NCBI GenBank assembly: GCA_021307325.1
Contig: CP089931.1
Span: 954,979-1,018,978, forward strand
DNA length: 64,000 nucleotides
Origin: Peptoniphilus sp. GNH
Lineage (GTDB): Bacteria; Bacillota; Clostridia; Tissierellales; Peptoniphilaceae
Direction of reading: 5' to 3'
The translations under genes were made by a program, and so were the position numbers. The notes beneath the pieces were generated by a model. The model saw nothing but the letters and a program-made list of their open reading frames with translations. It was not told where the DNA came from and ran no database searches. Shown one piece after another: positions 8,238-20,000 of the stretch (its first letter is position 1; each line of letters starts with the position of its first letter).

Positions 8238-9890
8238 CTAGAAAAGTCCCTCTATATTTCCATTAGCATCAATTTTCATATTCTTAGCAGCTGGGTTTTT
8301 GTTAAGACCAGGCATGACCATCATGTCTCCCGAAAGAGCCACTATGAAACCTGCTCCGTTTGATATGTTGATGTCTGATATTGTAAATTCAAAATCTTCT
8401 GGAGCTCCCAATAAATCCTTATTATCAGAAAAGGAGTATTGAGTTTTAGCTATACAAATAGGAAGCTTATCGAGGTCATTTTTTTCTAATTGAGCTATTT
8501 TTTTATTTGCTACAGTCGAATACGATACATGAGAGGCCCTATAAATTTCCTTGGCAATTTTTTCAATCTTTGATTTTATAGAATCCTCATAAGAATAAAG
8601 AGGTTTGAAATTTTTACCTTCTTTTAAAGTTTCTAAAAGTAGCTTAGCCAAATCCTCTGCACCTTGACCCCCCAATTCAAAGCCCTTGCTTATTTGAGCT
8701 TTTATGCCTTCTTCTTTTAAAAGCTCCTTAACTAAATCAATCTCTTCATCAGTGTCCTTGTAGAAGTGGTTAATGGCAACAATAAGCGGCAAGCCATATT
8801 TTTTCAAATTTTGGCAATGTCTTCCCACGTTGGAAAATCCCCTTCTAATGGCTTGCAAATCAACTAAAGACAAGTCCTTCAATCCACCATGGTACTTAAG
8901 GGCCCTTATAGTAACCACCAAGACAACAGCATCTGGGCTAAGACCCGAGCATCCACATTTTATGTCAAAAAATTTTTCAGCCCCCAAGTCAGCTCCAAAA
9001 CCTGCTTCTGTAATCACCACATCAGAAAGAGAAAGAGCTGTCTTTGTTGCTATTACACTATTGCAACCGTGCGCAATATTGGCAAAAGGTCCACCATGGA
9101 TTATTGCCGGAGTGTTCTCGCAGGTTTGAACTAAGTTGGGCTTTATAGCATCCTTCAAAAGAATGGTAACAGCATCAGCAGCTCCTATATCACTCGCATA
9201 GACGGGCTTATCATCTCTTGTATAAGCAACTATTATCCTTCCTATTCTCTCTTTTAGGTCTTCAAGATTTTCTGCTAGACAGACTATTGCCATAATTTCA
9301 CTTGCTGCAGTTATCATAAAATGTTCCTCTCTAGGAATAGATGCAAGCTCTCCACCAAGACCCAAAACTATATTCCTAAGTGAGCGGTCATTCATATTCA
9401 AAACCCTTTTGAAATTTATCTTTCTCGGATCAATCTCTGGTTCAAAGCCTTGATGCATGTGATTATCCAAAAGAGCCGCCAGCAAATTGTTGGCAGAAGT
9501 GATGGCATGAAGGTCTCCTGTAAAATGCAAATTTATATCTTCCATGGGGAGCACTTGTGAATATCCTCCTCCAGCCGCTCCCCCCTTGATGCCGAAAACA
9601 GGCCCCAAAGAAGGCTCTCTCAATGCCAACATGGACTTTATTCCAAGTTTATTTAAGCCTTCAGAAAGACCTATGCTAACTGTGGTCTTGCCTTCGCCTG
9701 CAGGAGTTGGACTCATTGCCGTAACAAGCACAAGCTTGCCTTTTCTGTCGCCAGTTATCTTCTTGTAGTCTATCTTGGCCTTGTAGGGGCCATATAGCTC
9801 AATAGCATCCTTGGCAAGTCCCAAATCCTTTGCCAAATCGTCTATGGGTTTTAAAGTGGTTTCCTTAGCAATTTGAATGTCTGTCTTCAT
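8238..9890 (-). CDS. fhs: Formate--tetrahydrofolate ligase
   Basis: This 550-residue enzyme makes 10-formyl-THF from formate, THF and ATP in the cytoplasm. The ATP-binding segment SPTPAGEGKTTVSIGL and the family segments REPSLGPVFGIKGGAAGGGY and FTGDLHAITSANNLLAA are intact, and length is normal. The start was set at the ATG at 9890, which has GGAGGG four bases upstream; a TTG further up has none. With the cyclohydrolase next to it, the pair supplies one-carbon units for purines, fMet-tRNA and serine/glycine metabolism. It follows hisS by 27 bases in the same operon. Confidence 0.96.
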   Translation of the reverse strand: MKTDIQIAKETTLKPIDDLAKDLGLAKDAIELYGPYKAKIDYKKITGDRKGKLVLVTAMSPTPAGEGKTTVSIGLSEGLNKLGIKSMLALREPSLGPVFGIKGGAAGGGYSQVLPMEDINLHFTGDLHAITSANNLLAALLDNHMHQGFEPEIDPRKINFKRVLNMNDRSLRNIVLGLGGELASIPREEHFMITAASEIMAIVCLAENLEDLKERIGRIIVAYTRDDKPVYASDIGAADAVTILLKDAIKPNLVQTCENTPAIIHGGPFANIAHGCNSVIATKTALSLSDVVITEAGFGADLGAEKFFDIKCGCSGLSPDAVVLVVTIRALKYHGGLKDLSLVDLQAIRRGFSNVGRHCQNLKKYGLPLIVAINHFYKDTDEEIDLVKELLKEEGIKAQISKGFELGGQGAEDLAKLLLETLKEGKNFKPLYSYEDSIKSKIEKIAKEIYRASHVSYSTVANKKIAQLEKNDLDKLPICIAKTQYSFSDNKDLLGAPEDFEFTISDINISNGAGFIVALSGDMMVMPGLNKNPAAKNMKIDANGNIEGLF

Positions 9891-9917
9891 TTTTCCCTCC
9901 AATTTTGTAAATAATAT

Positions 9918-11240
9918 TTAAACGCCTGCAAGACTTGAAAGTTTTTTGCATAGACTTTCAAAATCCAAATTTTCTTGATTTCCTTCCTTCATATCTTTCA
10001 AACCATAAATGCCTTTTTCGATTTCATCCTTGCCCAAAACTATTACATAGGGGATTTCCAAATCATCAGCATACTTAAACTTCTTGCCCATTTTGCCAGC
10101 TTCAGTATATATACTAGTAGAGATTTCTCTGTCCCTCAATTTTTTGATAAGCTTGATTCCTTCTTCTATGCAATCATCCATAGGAATGACAAGAACATCA
10201 ACCATAGACTGATTCTTTGACTCTATTAGCTTCTTTTCAGTGAGTTGGAAAAATAGTCTTGATAGTCCAATCGAAATCCCCACCCCTGGAAGCTTTGCCT
10301 TGGTATAGTTGGCAGCCAAATCATCATACCTACCACCCGAGCAGACAGAGCCCAGCTCTGGATAGGCATCTAAAAAGGTTTCATAGACAGAGCCGGTATA
10401 ATAGTCAAGTCCCCTGGCAATTTTTAAATCTATCTTGTAATTCTTTCTTTCAATGCCAAAATCTTCCATATAAGAAGTGAGCTTTGAAAGCTCATCAACA
10501 CCAAGCTTAAAATCTTCATCCTCAATGCCAAGCCCTTCCAGAGCTAGCAAGATTTCTTCTCTGTTACCCTTTATTTTTAGAAAATCAGAAATTTTTTCAA
10601 TCTGATCAGCCTTTAAGCCCTCATCCTCTAAAAGTTCCTTGACCTTGCAAATACCAATCTTGTCGAGCTTGTCCACAATTCTAAGTACAGAAGTCGCATC
10701 GCAAACCCCCAAGGATCTATAAAAACCCGTGAGAATTTTCCTATTATTTACACAAATTTTGAAATCCTCAAAGCCCATTTCTCTAAATATTTTTGCAATT
10801 ATAACAGGCATCTCGGCATCATTTACCAAAGATAACTTCTCATTACCAATAACATCTATATCGCATTGGTAAAACTCTCTAAAGCGACCTCTCTGTGCCC
10901 TTTCGCCCCTATAAACCTTGCCAATTTGATAGCGTTTAAAAGGAAAAGCTAAATCTGAAATATGTTCAGCAACATATCTTGCAAGAGGCACGGTAAGATC
11001 AAAACGCATACTCATCTCAGTGCTACCCTTTGTAAAAGAATAAACCTGAGCTGCAGTTTCTCCTCCTCCCTTGGCAAGCAAGACCTCTGTCTTTTCCAAA
11101 ACTGGAGTATCCAAGGGATAAAATCCGTGAAATTCATAATTTTTTCTTATTATTTCAAGTAATCTATTAAATAAAATTTGATCTTTAGGTAAAAGTTCGC
11201 CAAATCCCGGAAGCGTAGACGGTTTTATAATTTCTCTCAT
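9918..11240 (-). CDS. hisS: Histidyl-tRNA synthetase
   Basis: The 440-residue class II synthetase charges tRNA-His. Visible signatures are motif 2 (YRGERAQRGRFREFYQCDIDVIG), the histidine-specific RGLDYYTGSVYE, motif 3 (GVGISIGLSRLF) and a C-terminal anticodon-binding domain from about residue 340. The ATG follows AAGGAG at 11248-11253. It is the first gene of an operon running to the Nudix gene at 4355, with all spacings at most 27 bases and five overlaps. Confidence 0.96.
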   Translation of the reverse strand: MREIIKPSTLPGFGELLPKDQILFNRLLEIIRKNYEFHGFYPLDTPVLEKTEVLLAKGGGETAAQVYSFTKGSTEMSMRFDLTVPLARYVAEHISDLAFPFKRYQIGKVYRGERAQRGRFREFYQCDIDVIGNEKLSLVNDAEMPVIIAKIFREMGFEDFKICVNNRKILTGFYRSLGVCDATSVLRIVDKLDKIGICKVKELLEDEGLKADQIEKISDFLKIKGNREEILLALEGLGIEDEDFKLGVDELSKLTSYMEDFGIERKNYKIDLKIARGLDYYTGSVYETFLDAYPELGSVCSGGRYDDLAANYTKAKLPGVGISIGLSRLFFQLTEKKLIESKNQSMVDVLVIPMDDCIEEGIKLIKKLRDREISTSIYTEAGKMGKKFKYADDLEIPYVIVLGKDEIEKGIYGLKDMKEGNQENLDFESLCKKLSSLAGV

Positions 11241-11266
11241 AATATCTCTCCTTTTTTATTAAGTAT

Positions 11267-11296
11267 AGCATAAAGAGCCTCTTTATAGGCTGTCAA
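11267..11296 (-). promoter_or_regulatory. Promoter of the hisS operon
   Basis: On the minus strand TTGACA (11291-11296) is followed after 18 bases by TATGCT (11267-11272). An alternative -10, TATACT with an upstream TG (extended -10), lies at 11262-11267. No T-box is seen in this short leader. Confidence 0.6.
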
Positions 11297-11312
11297 GTCA
11301 TCTTGGAATTTT

Positions 11313-11338
11313 AAAAAAACCGGGTTCTAGACCCGGTT
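11313..11338 (-). terminator. Terminator of proS
   Basis: AACCGGGT (11318-11325) pairs with ACCCGGTT (11331-11338). On the minus strand the stem is followed by seven T residues. It separates proS from the hisS operon. Confidence 0.9.
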
Positions 11339-11358
11339 ATTTTATTATTTAATTTCTT

Positions 11359-13068
11359 TTATTTAATTTCTTTTTTTATTTCTTCTAAGGCCATCTTTAT
11401 AGCGTCTTTAGAAGACACTTCATGATTTTCTCTATCAGCTCTTCTAGAATATTCTACAAGATTTTCAGACGCCTTCTTGCCAACAGTGATTCTTATAGGA
11501 ATACCTATGAGGTCCCTATCCTTAAACTTGACTCCAGCTCTCTCATCTCTGTCATCTAAAAGGACTTCCGCTCCAGCCTTCTTAAATTCTTCATAGATTT
11601 CTTCAGCCACTTGCAGTTGTTCTTCTTTCTTTGGATTTACGCAAGTTATAATCACATGATAAGGTGCCACAGTCATAGGCCAGATTATCCCGTCATCATC
11701 GTGGAATTGTTCAACCAAGGCTGCCACAGATCTAGTCACTCCAACTCCATAAGAGCCCATCACGAAAAATTGCTCCTTGCCATTTTCATCTAAGAAAGTC
11801 GCATGCATGGACTTGGAATACTTAGTTCCCAATTGGAAAATATTGCCGACCTCGATACCTCTTGCAAACTTAAAAGTTTCATCTCCGGCTGGCACAAGGT
11901 CGCCCTCTCTTACCATTAAAAGGTCATCAACCAGCTCAGCAGTAAAATCTCTTTGCATGTTTACATTTCTTAGGTGGTAGCCTTCTTCATTTGCTCCCAC
12001 AATCAAATTGTCCATATCTCTTAGTCTAGCATCTGCAATTATCCTGGCCTTTTTGATGCCAAGAGGACCTGTATATCCAGCCACACCGCCAATGGATTCT
12101 ATATCCTTTTCATCTTGCATTTCTATTTCATGTTCTGGTATTCCAAGATAACCACAAAGCTTAGACATATTGAGTTCCCTATCTCCGGGTATCAAAACCA
12201 AAAACTTTTCATCTTCTGCCTTTAATAAGATGGCCTTGGCACACCTTCTAAGTTCAATGCCCAAAAAAGCCGCCACTTCTTCTATGCTCTTGCAATTTGG
12301 AGTCGCCACCTTTTCAAGATCAAGCCTATCTTCTCTTTTAGGAAGTTGATAGTTTACGGGAGCCTTTTCATCAGTTGCAGCATAGGAAGTCTTTTCCGAA
12401 TAGGCAATCACACCTTCCCCAGTTTCAGCAAGAGCTATAAACTCATGGCTCTTATTGCCTCCCATGGCTCCAGAATCTCCTTCCACCACCTTGTAATTTA
12501 ACTCCAATCTGTCAAAAATCTCCTCATAAGCCCTATACATATTCATATAGGACTCCTTCATCCCTTCGACATCTCTATCAAAAGAATAGGCATCCTTCAT
12601 CAAAAATTCCCTGGATCTATTAATTCCAAATCTGGGTCTCTTCTCATCCCTATACTTAGTTTGAATTTGATATATATTAAGAGGTAGGTCCTTATAAGAA
12701 GAAACCTCATTTTTTATAAGAGAAGTAAAATACTCTTCAGCGGTAGGTCCTAGGCAATACTCTCTATTAGCTCTGTCCGTCAACTTGAACATTTCCGGTC
12801 CAAAAACTGCCCATCTGCCAGACTCTTCCCAAATCTCCTTGGGTTGAAGAGCCCCCATCAAAATCTCTTGAGAACCATATTTATCCATAGTTTCTCTTAC
12901 AATATTTTCAATCTTCCTTACAACCCTATATCCCAAGGGCAAGTAAGAATAAAGTCCTGATGCACTTCTTCTAATCATTCCAGCTCTAACCAAAAATTTA
13001 TGGGAAGCCACCTCTGCATCTTGAGGGTCCTCCTTTAAGGTAGGCATATAAAATTTAGATAATTTCAT
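11359..13068 (-). CDS. proS: Prolyl-tRNA synthetase (bacterial type with editing domain)
   Basis: The 569-residue protein has the class II core (LGPTAEEYFTSLI, YQIQTKYRDEKRPRFGINRSREFLMKDAYSF) and an inserted YbaK-like editing domain at about residues 225-385. The C-terminal anticodon-binding domain starts at about 470. It charges tRNA-Pro and hydrolyses mischarged Ala-tRNA-Pro. The length is that of the long bacterial form. The ATG follows AGGAGA. It is transcribed alone from a promoter shared in position with the divergent membrane-protein gene. Confidence 0.95.
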   Translation of the reverse strand: MKLSKFYMPTLKEDPQDAEVASHKFLVRAGMIRRSASGLYSYLPLGYRVVRKIENIVRETMDKYGSQEILMGALQPKEIWEESGRWAVFGPEMFKLTDRANREYCLGPTAEEYFTSLIKNEVSSYKDLPLNIYQIQTKYRDEKRPRFGINRSREFLMKDAYSFDRDVEGMKESYMNMYRAYEEIFDRLELNYKVVEGDSGAMGGNKSHEFIALAETGEGVIAYSEKTSYAATDEKAPVNYQLPKREDRLDLEKVATPNCKSIEEVAAFLGIELRRCAKAILLKAEDEKFLVLIPGDRELNMSKLCGYLGIPEHEIEMQDEKDIESIGGVAGYTGPLGIKKARIIADARLRDMDNLIVGANEEGYHLRNVNMQRDFTAELVDDLLMVREGDLVPAGDETFKFARGIEVGNIFQLGTKYSKSMHATFLDENGKEQFFVMGSYGVGVTRSVAALVEQFHDDDGIIWPMTVAPYHVIITCVNPKKEEQLQVAEEIYEEFKKAGAEVLLDDRDERAGVKFKDRDLIGIPIRITVGKKASENLVEYSRRADRENHEVSSKDAIKMALEEIKKEIK

Positions 13069-13096
13069 GTCTGTCTCCTTTTATTCATATAATATA

Positions 13097-13148
13097 ATTT
13101 TACTACAAAAATCCTCTCTTGCAAGATTTTAAGCTCTTATGATAGAAT
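13097..13148. promoter_or_regulatory. Divergent promoter region of proS and the YwaF-like gene
   Basis: The palindrome TTGCAA (13119-13124) can serve as -35 in both directions. On the plus strand TAGAAT (13143-13148) follows after 18 bases. On the minus strand TAAAAT (13097-13102) follows after 16 bases. Both spacings are usable, but neither -35 is consensus. Confidence 0.45.
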
Positions 13149-13170
13149 CTTACTATCCAAAGGAGGAATT

Positions 13171-13908
13171 ATGAACTTTTTAAAAGAATTTTATAGAACA
13201 CAGCCTGACGGGGCTTTCAAAGCCTATTCACCCATGCATCTGGCATTTATTCTTTTTGTAGCCAGCTTAGTTATTCTGGCATCCAGATTAAATAAAGATG
13301 AAATAGGAAAATTAAAAAAAGTTCTCGCCTCGCTTTTAATTTTTGATATAGTAAACCGATACGGTTTTTATATATTCACAGGCTATTCAGGTCTTAAAGA
13401 GTCCCTGCCCCTCTATCATTGTAGGATAGTTGCCATACTCTCTCTTATCTACTTTCTTAGACCTTCCAATGCTCTGGGTACAATCATCTTTTACTGGGGA
13501 CTCATGGGTGGCATCTTGGCACTTTTGCATCCGATTCCAGATCCTTTTGCCTTCCCCCATATACTTCTCGTCTTATTTTTCCTCTACCACAGCGTCCTCT
13601 TTATGATGACGGTGGTAGTTGCTAAAGACGGAAACAACAAGCTCCCCCTTTCTACTGTGAGAAAGATTACCCTATGTTTTAATATCTTTTTAATCATAGT
13701 GAACTTCTTCTTAAAATCAGATTACGGTTTTTTCACAAGCCCACCAATAGCATCCGAGCTTCTTTTAAATAATTTGGGCTCAGTTGGTTACAAGGTCCTA
13801 GCCTTGATAGTTTACGATTTAATCATGATTGTTATATATAAGGCGAAATACATCTTCATCCACCTTTTGTCTAAGGACGATGAAATGTCAAACCAAACTC
13901 TAAAATAA
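13171..13908 (+). CDS. YwaF-like integral membrane protein (TIGR02206 family)
   Basis: The 245-residue protein has about six to seven membrane segments. Family landmarks are the N-terminal SPMHLAFILF segment, LPLYHCRIVAIL around residue 90 and the GGILALLHPIPDPFAFPH loop. Members are multi-spanning membrane proteins of unknown function that resemble eukaryotic TMEM164. AAAGGAGG at 13159-13166 marks the ATG. The gene is monocistronic with its own terminator. I recognise the family but no activity can be assigned. Confidence 0.75.
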   Translation: MNFLKEFYRTQPDGAFKAYSPMHLAFILFVASLVILASRLNKDEIGKLKKVLASLLIFDIVNRYGFYIFTGYSGLKESLPLYHCRIVAILSLIYFLRPSNALGTIIFYWGLMGGILALLHPIPDPFAFPHILLVLFFLYHSVLFMMTVVVAKDGNNKLPLSTVRKITLCFNIFLIIVNFFLKSDYGFFTSPPIASELLLNNLGSVGYKVLALIVYDLIMIVIYKAKYIFIHLLSKDDEMSNQTLK

Positions 13909-13915
13909 TTTTTAT

Positions 13916-13939
13916 GGCGACTTGAGGTCGCCGTTTTTT
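13916..13939 (+). terminator. Terminator of the YwaF-like gene
   Basis: GGCGAC (13916-13921) pairs with GTCGCC (13927-13932), followed by GTTTTTTT. Confidence 0.88.
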
Positions 13940-13959
13940 TATGAAAAATTAAATATTTA

Positions 13960-13988
13960 AAAAAAGAGCAGTCTCAAACTGCTCTTTT
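13960..13988 (-). terminator. Terminator of the giant surface protein gene
   Basis: GAGCAGT (13966-13972) pairs with ACTGCTC (13978-13984). The flanking A and T runs make it usable on the minus strand and probably in both directions. Confidence 0.85.
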
Positions 13989-14012
13989 CTTTATACATAT
14001 TCTACGTATTTC

Positions 14013-17000
14013 TTAGTTAAAACTTTTTACTGTATATTCTCTTACTTCGGATTTTACTCCGTCTTTTTCAGCCCAGTAACGGATTTGATCTCCTGCTATT
14101 AGTTGTTTTTCTAGGGTGAAGGTTGTAAAGTCTTGACTTATTATTCTTCTTCCCCTTCTGCTTCTTACAGTTTTGGTTTCTGCTGTATATTCTTTCCAAG
14201 TTCCATTTATTTTTACTGCGAGTTTTCCGCTTGCACCATTTAGGTTGCTTAGTACATAGACTGTCTTGTAGCCTGCTCTTGGTAATTGGATTTCCATTTG
14301 TGGCAGGCTTGCTCCAAGTGCTTTTATTTCTGTGTCTTCTGTGAAGGTTATGACTAGTTTGTTGTTTTCAAGAGTTTTTCCTTCCCAGCCTTTGAATGTG
14401 TAGTCCATGGTTTTGTTGTAGACTGTTGGCGGGTCTATTGTTACTTCTTTGTCTTTTCTTACGTAGAATTTTCTTATAGCTTTTATGAAGGCTTTGTCTG
14501 TATCAGCTTCTGCTACTTTGAAGGTTACGATTATCATACCGTCTGGCCTATTTGCTTTTATTTGGTCGTCTGGTATGTTTGGATCTATTGGGATGATGTC
14601 TTCTGATTCGTATTTGGCGTTAAAGACTATGTCTTGTCCTTCTAGTTTGAGTTCCTTGTCCCAGCCTATGGCTTTGTAGTATTTTGCTGCTTTTATTTCT
14701 GGCACTTTCATTCCGGCTTGTTTTGCGTCTTCAAAGGATAGGTCTTTTGCAACTTTGTAGGTGACTTCTTCTTTGTTTAGACTTCCATTTGCTTCTTGTT
14801 TGAAGCTTACTTTTATAAATTGTGGTTCTACTTGGTCGTTTTCTCTTATTTCTTTTACTGGGTCTTGCCAAGTAGCTATTAGGGTTTTGTTTTCTTCTAT
14901 GCTTGTGTTTAAATCGAAGTAAGCGGCCTCATTTTCTTTGCCTTTTTCTTTCCAACCGACGAATACTTTGCCTTCAAGTTTTGGTTCGTCAAAGGCTTGT
15001 AGTTTTTGTCCATGGGAAACTTCTTGACTTTTTACGTTGCTTCCTCCCATTGAGATGAAGGTTACGGTGTGCTTAGTGCTTGTCCATTGGGCTATGGCTG
15101 TTTTATTTTCATTTAATGTTATTTGATCTCCCTCTCCATAAGTTGTGTCATCTATCTTCCAGCCTGCAAATACCGCATTTTCTTTTTGTAATTTGCCTTT
15201 GTTTGCCAAGTTAACTACGGTACCAACTTTTACCCTTATAGCATCTGGCACTGTTCCTCTTACATCAGCTCCACCATTTTCATAAATCAATGTTACCGTC
15301 TTTTCTATTGCTTTAAAGATAGCAACAAATTCTTTGTTTCCTTTGATAACTGAACCTTCGTCAATATTTTCTTGCCATTCTTTAAATTCGCAATCTTCAT
15401 TCGCAGTGACCTTTGGTATTACTATGGTCTTGTTGTCCGGTGTTTTTGTTTGGCCTATTTTAATACCAGCGTTTGGATTTACGAAGTAGACTATTTCATC
15501 TTTGCCATCTACTTTTCCATTGCCATCTGTTTTGAAGGTGACTGTTACATAGCCTTCTGGCTTTTTAACGCTATCATCAGTTTTAGTAATTATGTCATTT
15601 GACTTTTCAAATTCAAATTCGAAAACTGCCTCTTGTGCAAATTGTCCTTTTAGGGTCTTGCCATTTGCATTAGTCCAATTTTCTCCATTCACAAAGTATC
15701 CAGTGTCTGGTGTCTTTTTGATTGATGCTGCTATTGCTTCTAAATCTATTTCTACTTCTGGTGATACATAATAGATGAAGTCGCCTGTGAGTGTGCCTTC
15801 TAGTTTTCCGCCTTCTTTGGCTTTTAAAGTAATTTTTACATAGTTTTCAAGGGCTTCTTTTGGTCTTTCTCCATTTGACCCTGCTTTGACTATGTTATCA
15901 TGCACTTCTACAGGTATTTTGATTGGGTTTGCGTCTGAGCCTTCTGTTGTTCCATCGGTGTATTTTATTATTACTTTTGCTTCCGCTTTTCCAACCTCGT
16001 CTTTATTCGGAGTGCTAATTACTTGTATTGAGCCTATTTGCTTGCCGTCTGGTGGAGTTATCTTGCCTTTTAATATATCAGATGTGATTTCTTTTCCCTT
16101 AGGCGTATCTAGGGGAGCAATCGTGCTTTTTCCTATTAATTCTTTTGCGTCTATTTCTTCTTCATAGCTTGCTTTTATTAGGGTAACTTTTTGTGTGAAT
16201 TTGTTTTTAGCTAAGTCTATGTCTAAGACTGGATTTAGGTCTGTTAAGCTGTTGTCATCTGCTCCTTCTTTTATCTTTTGCCACTTGTCGAAGTTGTATT
16301 TTACTTTTTGAGTGCCTAGAGATTCTCCATTATTGTCTTTTAGTTCGACTTCTTGGTCTTCTTTGCCTTTTGGATTTGAAACTGTTATTGCCACTTCTTT
16401 TGTTGGGTTTACCCAGAAGGTTTGACTTTGTTTTTCGTCTGCTTCAAGTGCTGCTTTTTCCGTCTTGTCTATTATGACTTTTACATAGCTTGCTGGTACG
16501 TCCGGTTTATTTGCCGGGTCTGTTTGTTCTACCACATCTTGTGCAGATCTTGGTGTGATCAAGGTTTCTTCTGTGAATTTGTGGCGCTTTGTAAAGTCGA
16601 AGATGCCATTTTCTTTTTCTTCTTCATTTTGTGCTTTCTTGTCTGCTGTCCAGTTTGTGAATCTAGAATCGCCTGCAGTGTCTATTTTCGGTATTTCTAC
16701 CCAAGCATTTTTGTTTACATAATAAACTTTTGAGTCTCTTGCATCAAAGTCCTTGTTTGGTTTTACCCTTACTTTTATATAGTCTCCAGTTACATCTTTC
16801 AAGCCGCCATCTTTTGCTTCTAGTTTTTCTGCATCTGATAGGAATTTAGGCTTGTCAGCATTCTCATTCAAGGCTTCGTAGACATTCTTGTAAATCTTTA
16901 TCGGAATAACAAGCTCTTGTGTGTCCTTTTTATCTTTAAATTTAACTTTAGCCTTGATATTTACTGTGCGAACCAGCTCATCCTTGTCAGCTTTTTTCTT

Positions 17001-20000
17001 TTCATTTACTAATTCAAAAACTTTTTCATCAGTTAAAGCCTGGTCTTTGTCGTCAAAAAGTTCAACAGTTGTATCTTGAGGAAGTTCTTTTTCTACAAGT
17101 TTTTCTCTTCCATTTTCCTTTACTTTTTCTTTCCAAACAATTTGCTTCTTTAGATTTTCAAGAGTCGGAGCAAATTTATTCGACCAGTTTTTTGTCGCAT
17201 CCGCCTTATCATCTTTGAAAGCTTCTGTTATGACCATGCCCTTAGCAGCAGCACCAGACCAGTCAAAATAGGCAGTGAAAGTATAGGGCCTTTGGATGTC
17301 AGTTGACTCATTAAGCCACTTTTCATTGTCCCACTTGCTAAAGCTCTTACCTGAATCTGGAGTGATATAGTATCTGCCTTCTTCTTTTGCTTTAGGATTT
17401 CCACTAGCGTCTTTGCCATCTTCCCAGATTATTGGATGAGGAAGCTTATCAGACTTTAATCCCTTGATTACATCATAGTAAATTGCTGTTACTTCTTTTC
17501 CGGCTTTGTCCTTAAATACTCCACCCTTGTTTGTCTCATCTACCTTGAAGGTAACTCTTACATAACCATCTGGTACTGGGTCTTTTGGATCTGTGACTTC
17601 TATAACTCTTGCATCCTTATAGTAGAAAATAATCTCATCGGCTCCAGTTCCATTGATGCCCAACAATTCGTTGGTGTTTTCATTCACATCATAAAAGAGT
17701 TGTTTTTGCGGCTTTTCTCCATCTGCTAAAACCCATCCTGGTATTGGTCTATAGTTTCTGGCGTCGTAATGGCGGCATTGGCTTATTACACTTTCCGCAG
17801 CCACAATGCTATATTTATCTAAAATTTCTTTTAAAGCCGCCTTGTTTTCGCCGAATTTGACCTTGTTAGCCTTATTTAAATCTGTAATTTTCGCTTCTTG
17901 CTCTTCTTTTGTCAATCGTTTAAAGTATTCATCATCTTTCAAATCATCAAGCTTTCCAAGTTCCATTTTCTTGATGCAATTTTCTATTTCTTCCTTGCCT
18001 CTTTCATCTATATAGTTGACCTTGTAGTTACGAGTTCTAAAAGGTCTATAAAAGAATCTGAAGATATTGGATTCATTTTCTTTGAAATTAGGATTATCAA
18101 TCAGCTTATTCTCTGCATCTAAAATCCTTTTTGGAACTACTTCAAAAGTTTGGAAAAATGAGTTATTTAGCTTGATCTTTTCGTTATAGTCCTTATATAT
18201 TTCTTTTATGGTCTTACCATCTATAACCTTTTCAGTATTGTCTAATCTACCCTCTACAAAATTGCCATCTTTATCCTTGTAGCAGCCCAATTCGTCCTTG
18301 GAAGCCAAGATGTACTTACTATTTTGCATTTCTCCGACTGTCGCAACCATATATCCAGCACGTTTGTCTTCAAGAGTGACTTCTCTAGGGTTATTTTTTA
18401 TTCTGGCATCTAACTTATAATCATTGTCCAACATATAGTGTTTGACCTTGATATCCACTTTTTGGTTGGGCACCCAAATAGCCTTTAAATAAAGAGGCGA
18501 CACCACATCGTTGCCAAAAGCGTATAGTTCGGGAACTTTGTATTTTCCTTTATAGTCATTACTTTTACCTTCATCTAGTTCTTCTGTATAGTCGCCTTTT
18601 GCATTCTTTTTGTATCGAATGACTTCCCAACCCATAAAATCATAGCCCTTCCTTTCAGGGTTCACTGGTTTTACGAGTTTTTGTCTTTGGACTACAGTAA
18701 AGATTTGCTTGTCTTTATCACTGTTTTCGTCTTTTTCAGGATAAGTTTTCTTTTCTTCAAATCCTATGTCCCCTACCTTGATGGTCTTTCTTTCTGTTGT
18801 GATTTCATTTTCACTAAGTGATTTTAAGTTTCCTCCATTAGAATCAAAAGTGATTTTCCAACGGTAGTCAGGTTCTGCCCATTTAGCATAGAGGTTGACA
18901 GGGTGAGTAGGCATAATTTCATTTTCGTTTAGATAAATAAGTTTTGTGCCTGCAGGATCTAGAGCCCAGCCTTTAAATTCCATTTGATCTGTGATGTTGT
19001 CTGGTCTTTTAACCTTTAGTTTGCCATCTTTAGGATCTACAAATATAAGTTCATTAAGACCCATCTCCTTCAGATTTTGGGGATTATCTATTTTGAATTT
19101 TTCTCTCTTTGTTATTGTGCCAGCTTTTATTTCTTCGTCTTCTTTTGCCACTATCTTAGGATCTAAGTTAACTAGTGGGAATTGGTATAAAGTTTCCAAG
19201 GAGTTGGTGCTATTAAATTCATCATCGCCCTTGGTCTTTGACGGGTCATAGTTAAACCTCAAAGGATACTTGTTGCGATGGTAGAAGAATCGTAAATAGC
19301 CATTTTCTTCAAATTCATCCCCATCCAAAGAATCTCCAAATTCATCAGCATCGTTAAAAAAATCTTTTATAAAGTTTAGTTGGCCTACATTGCATACATT
19401 TCCATAAATGTCATAGTGTCGCTCTTTTGTTTCAGGATAGGGGGTAATTTCTTCACGTTCATCGTTTATATTATCAATGTCATCTTCACTAACTCTACCA
19501 TGCTCCTCTTCACCCTCTTTAATACTTGGCCATCCAGACTTAGCATTATAACCATAAGGGGTGAAACCTTGAACTATTGGGTACTTGTGACCATATGTTA
19601 GGGAAGATGTATCCGCCTTGGTCCGAACTAGGTCATAGGCTATTATTTTTTCATTCGGCTTAAATCCATCCATCCAAAAGTCCATATGGTGAGGGATAGA
19701 ATCCTTCTGCTGTTTTATACCGAAAGAGATAGTTGTAAAATCTTTGGCTTTTATCTTTACACCATTGCCGCCATCGATTTCTTTCACATAGCCACCCCAA
19801 CTATCATAGTTTTCCATATCGACAAACTCATCTGCATTTAGCCTATAAGGAGGGGTGTCCAAATACCTTGGCCAATTCGGCGCACTATAGTTTGGTCCCC
19901 AACCAAAACTTTGCAATCCAGGAGTAAAGCCCTTAGTTTGCATGGCATCGTTTGGCCACTTATACATCACCTCGTTGAAGCGAGCCTTGAAGTGGTAAGG

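Noticed and set aside
8773-9134. Two plus-strand frames antisense to fhs
   Set aside because: Shadows of a highly conserved gene; no start signals and no recognisable protein.
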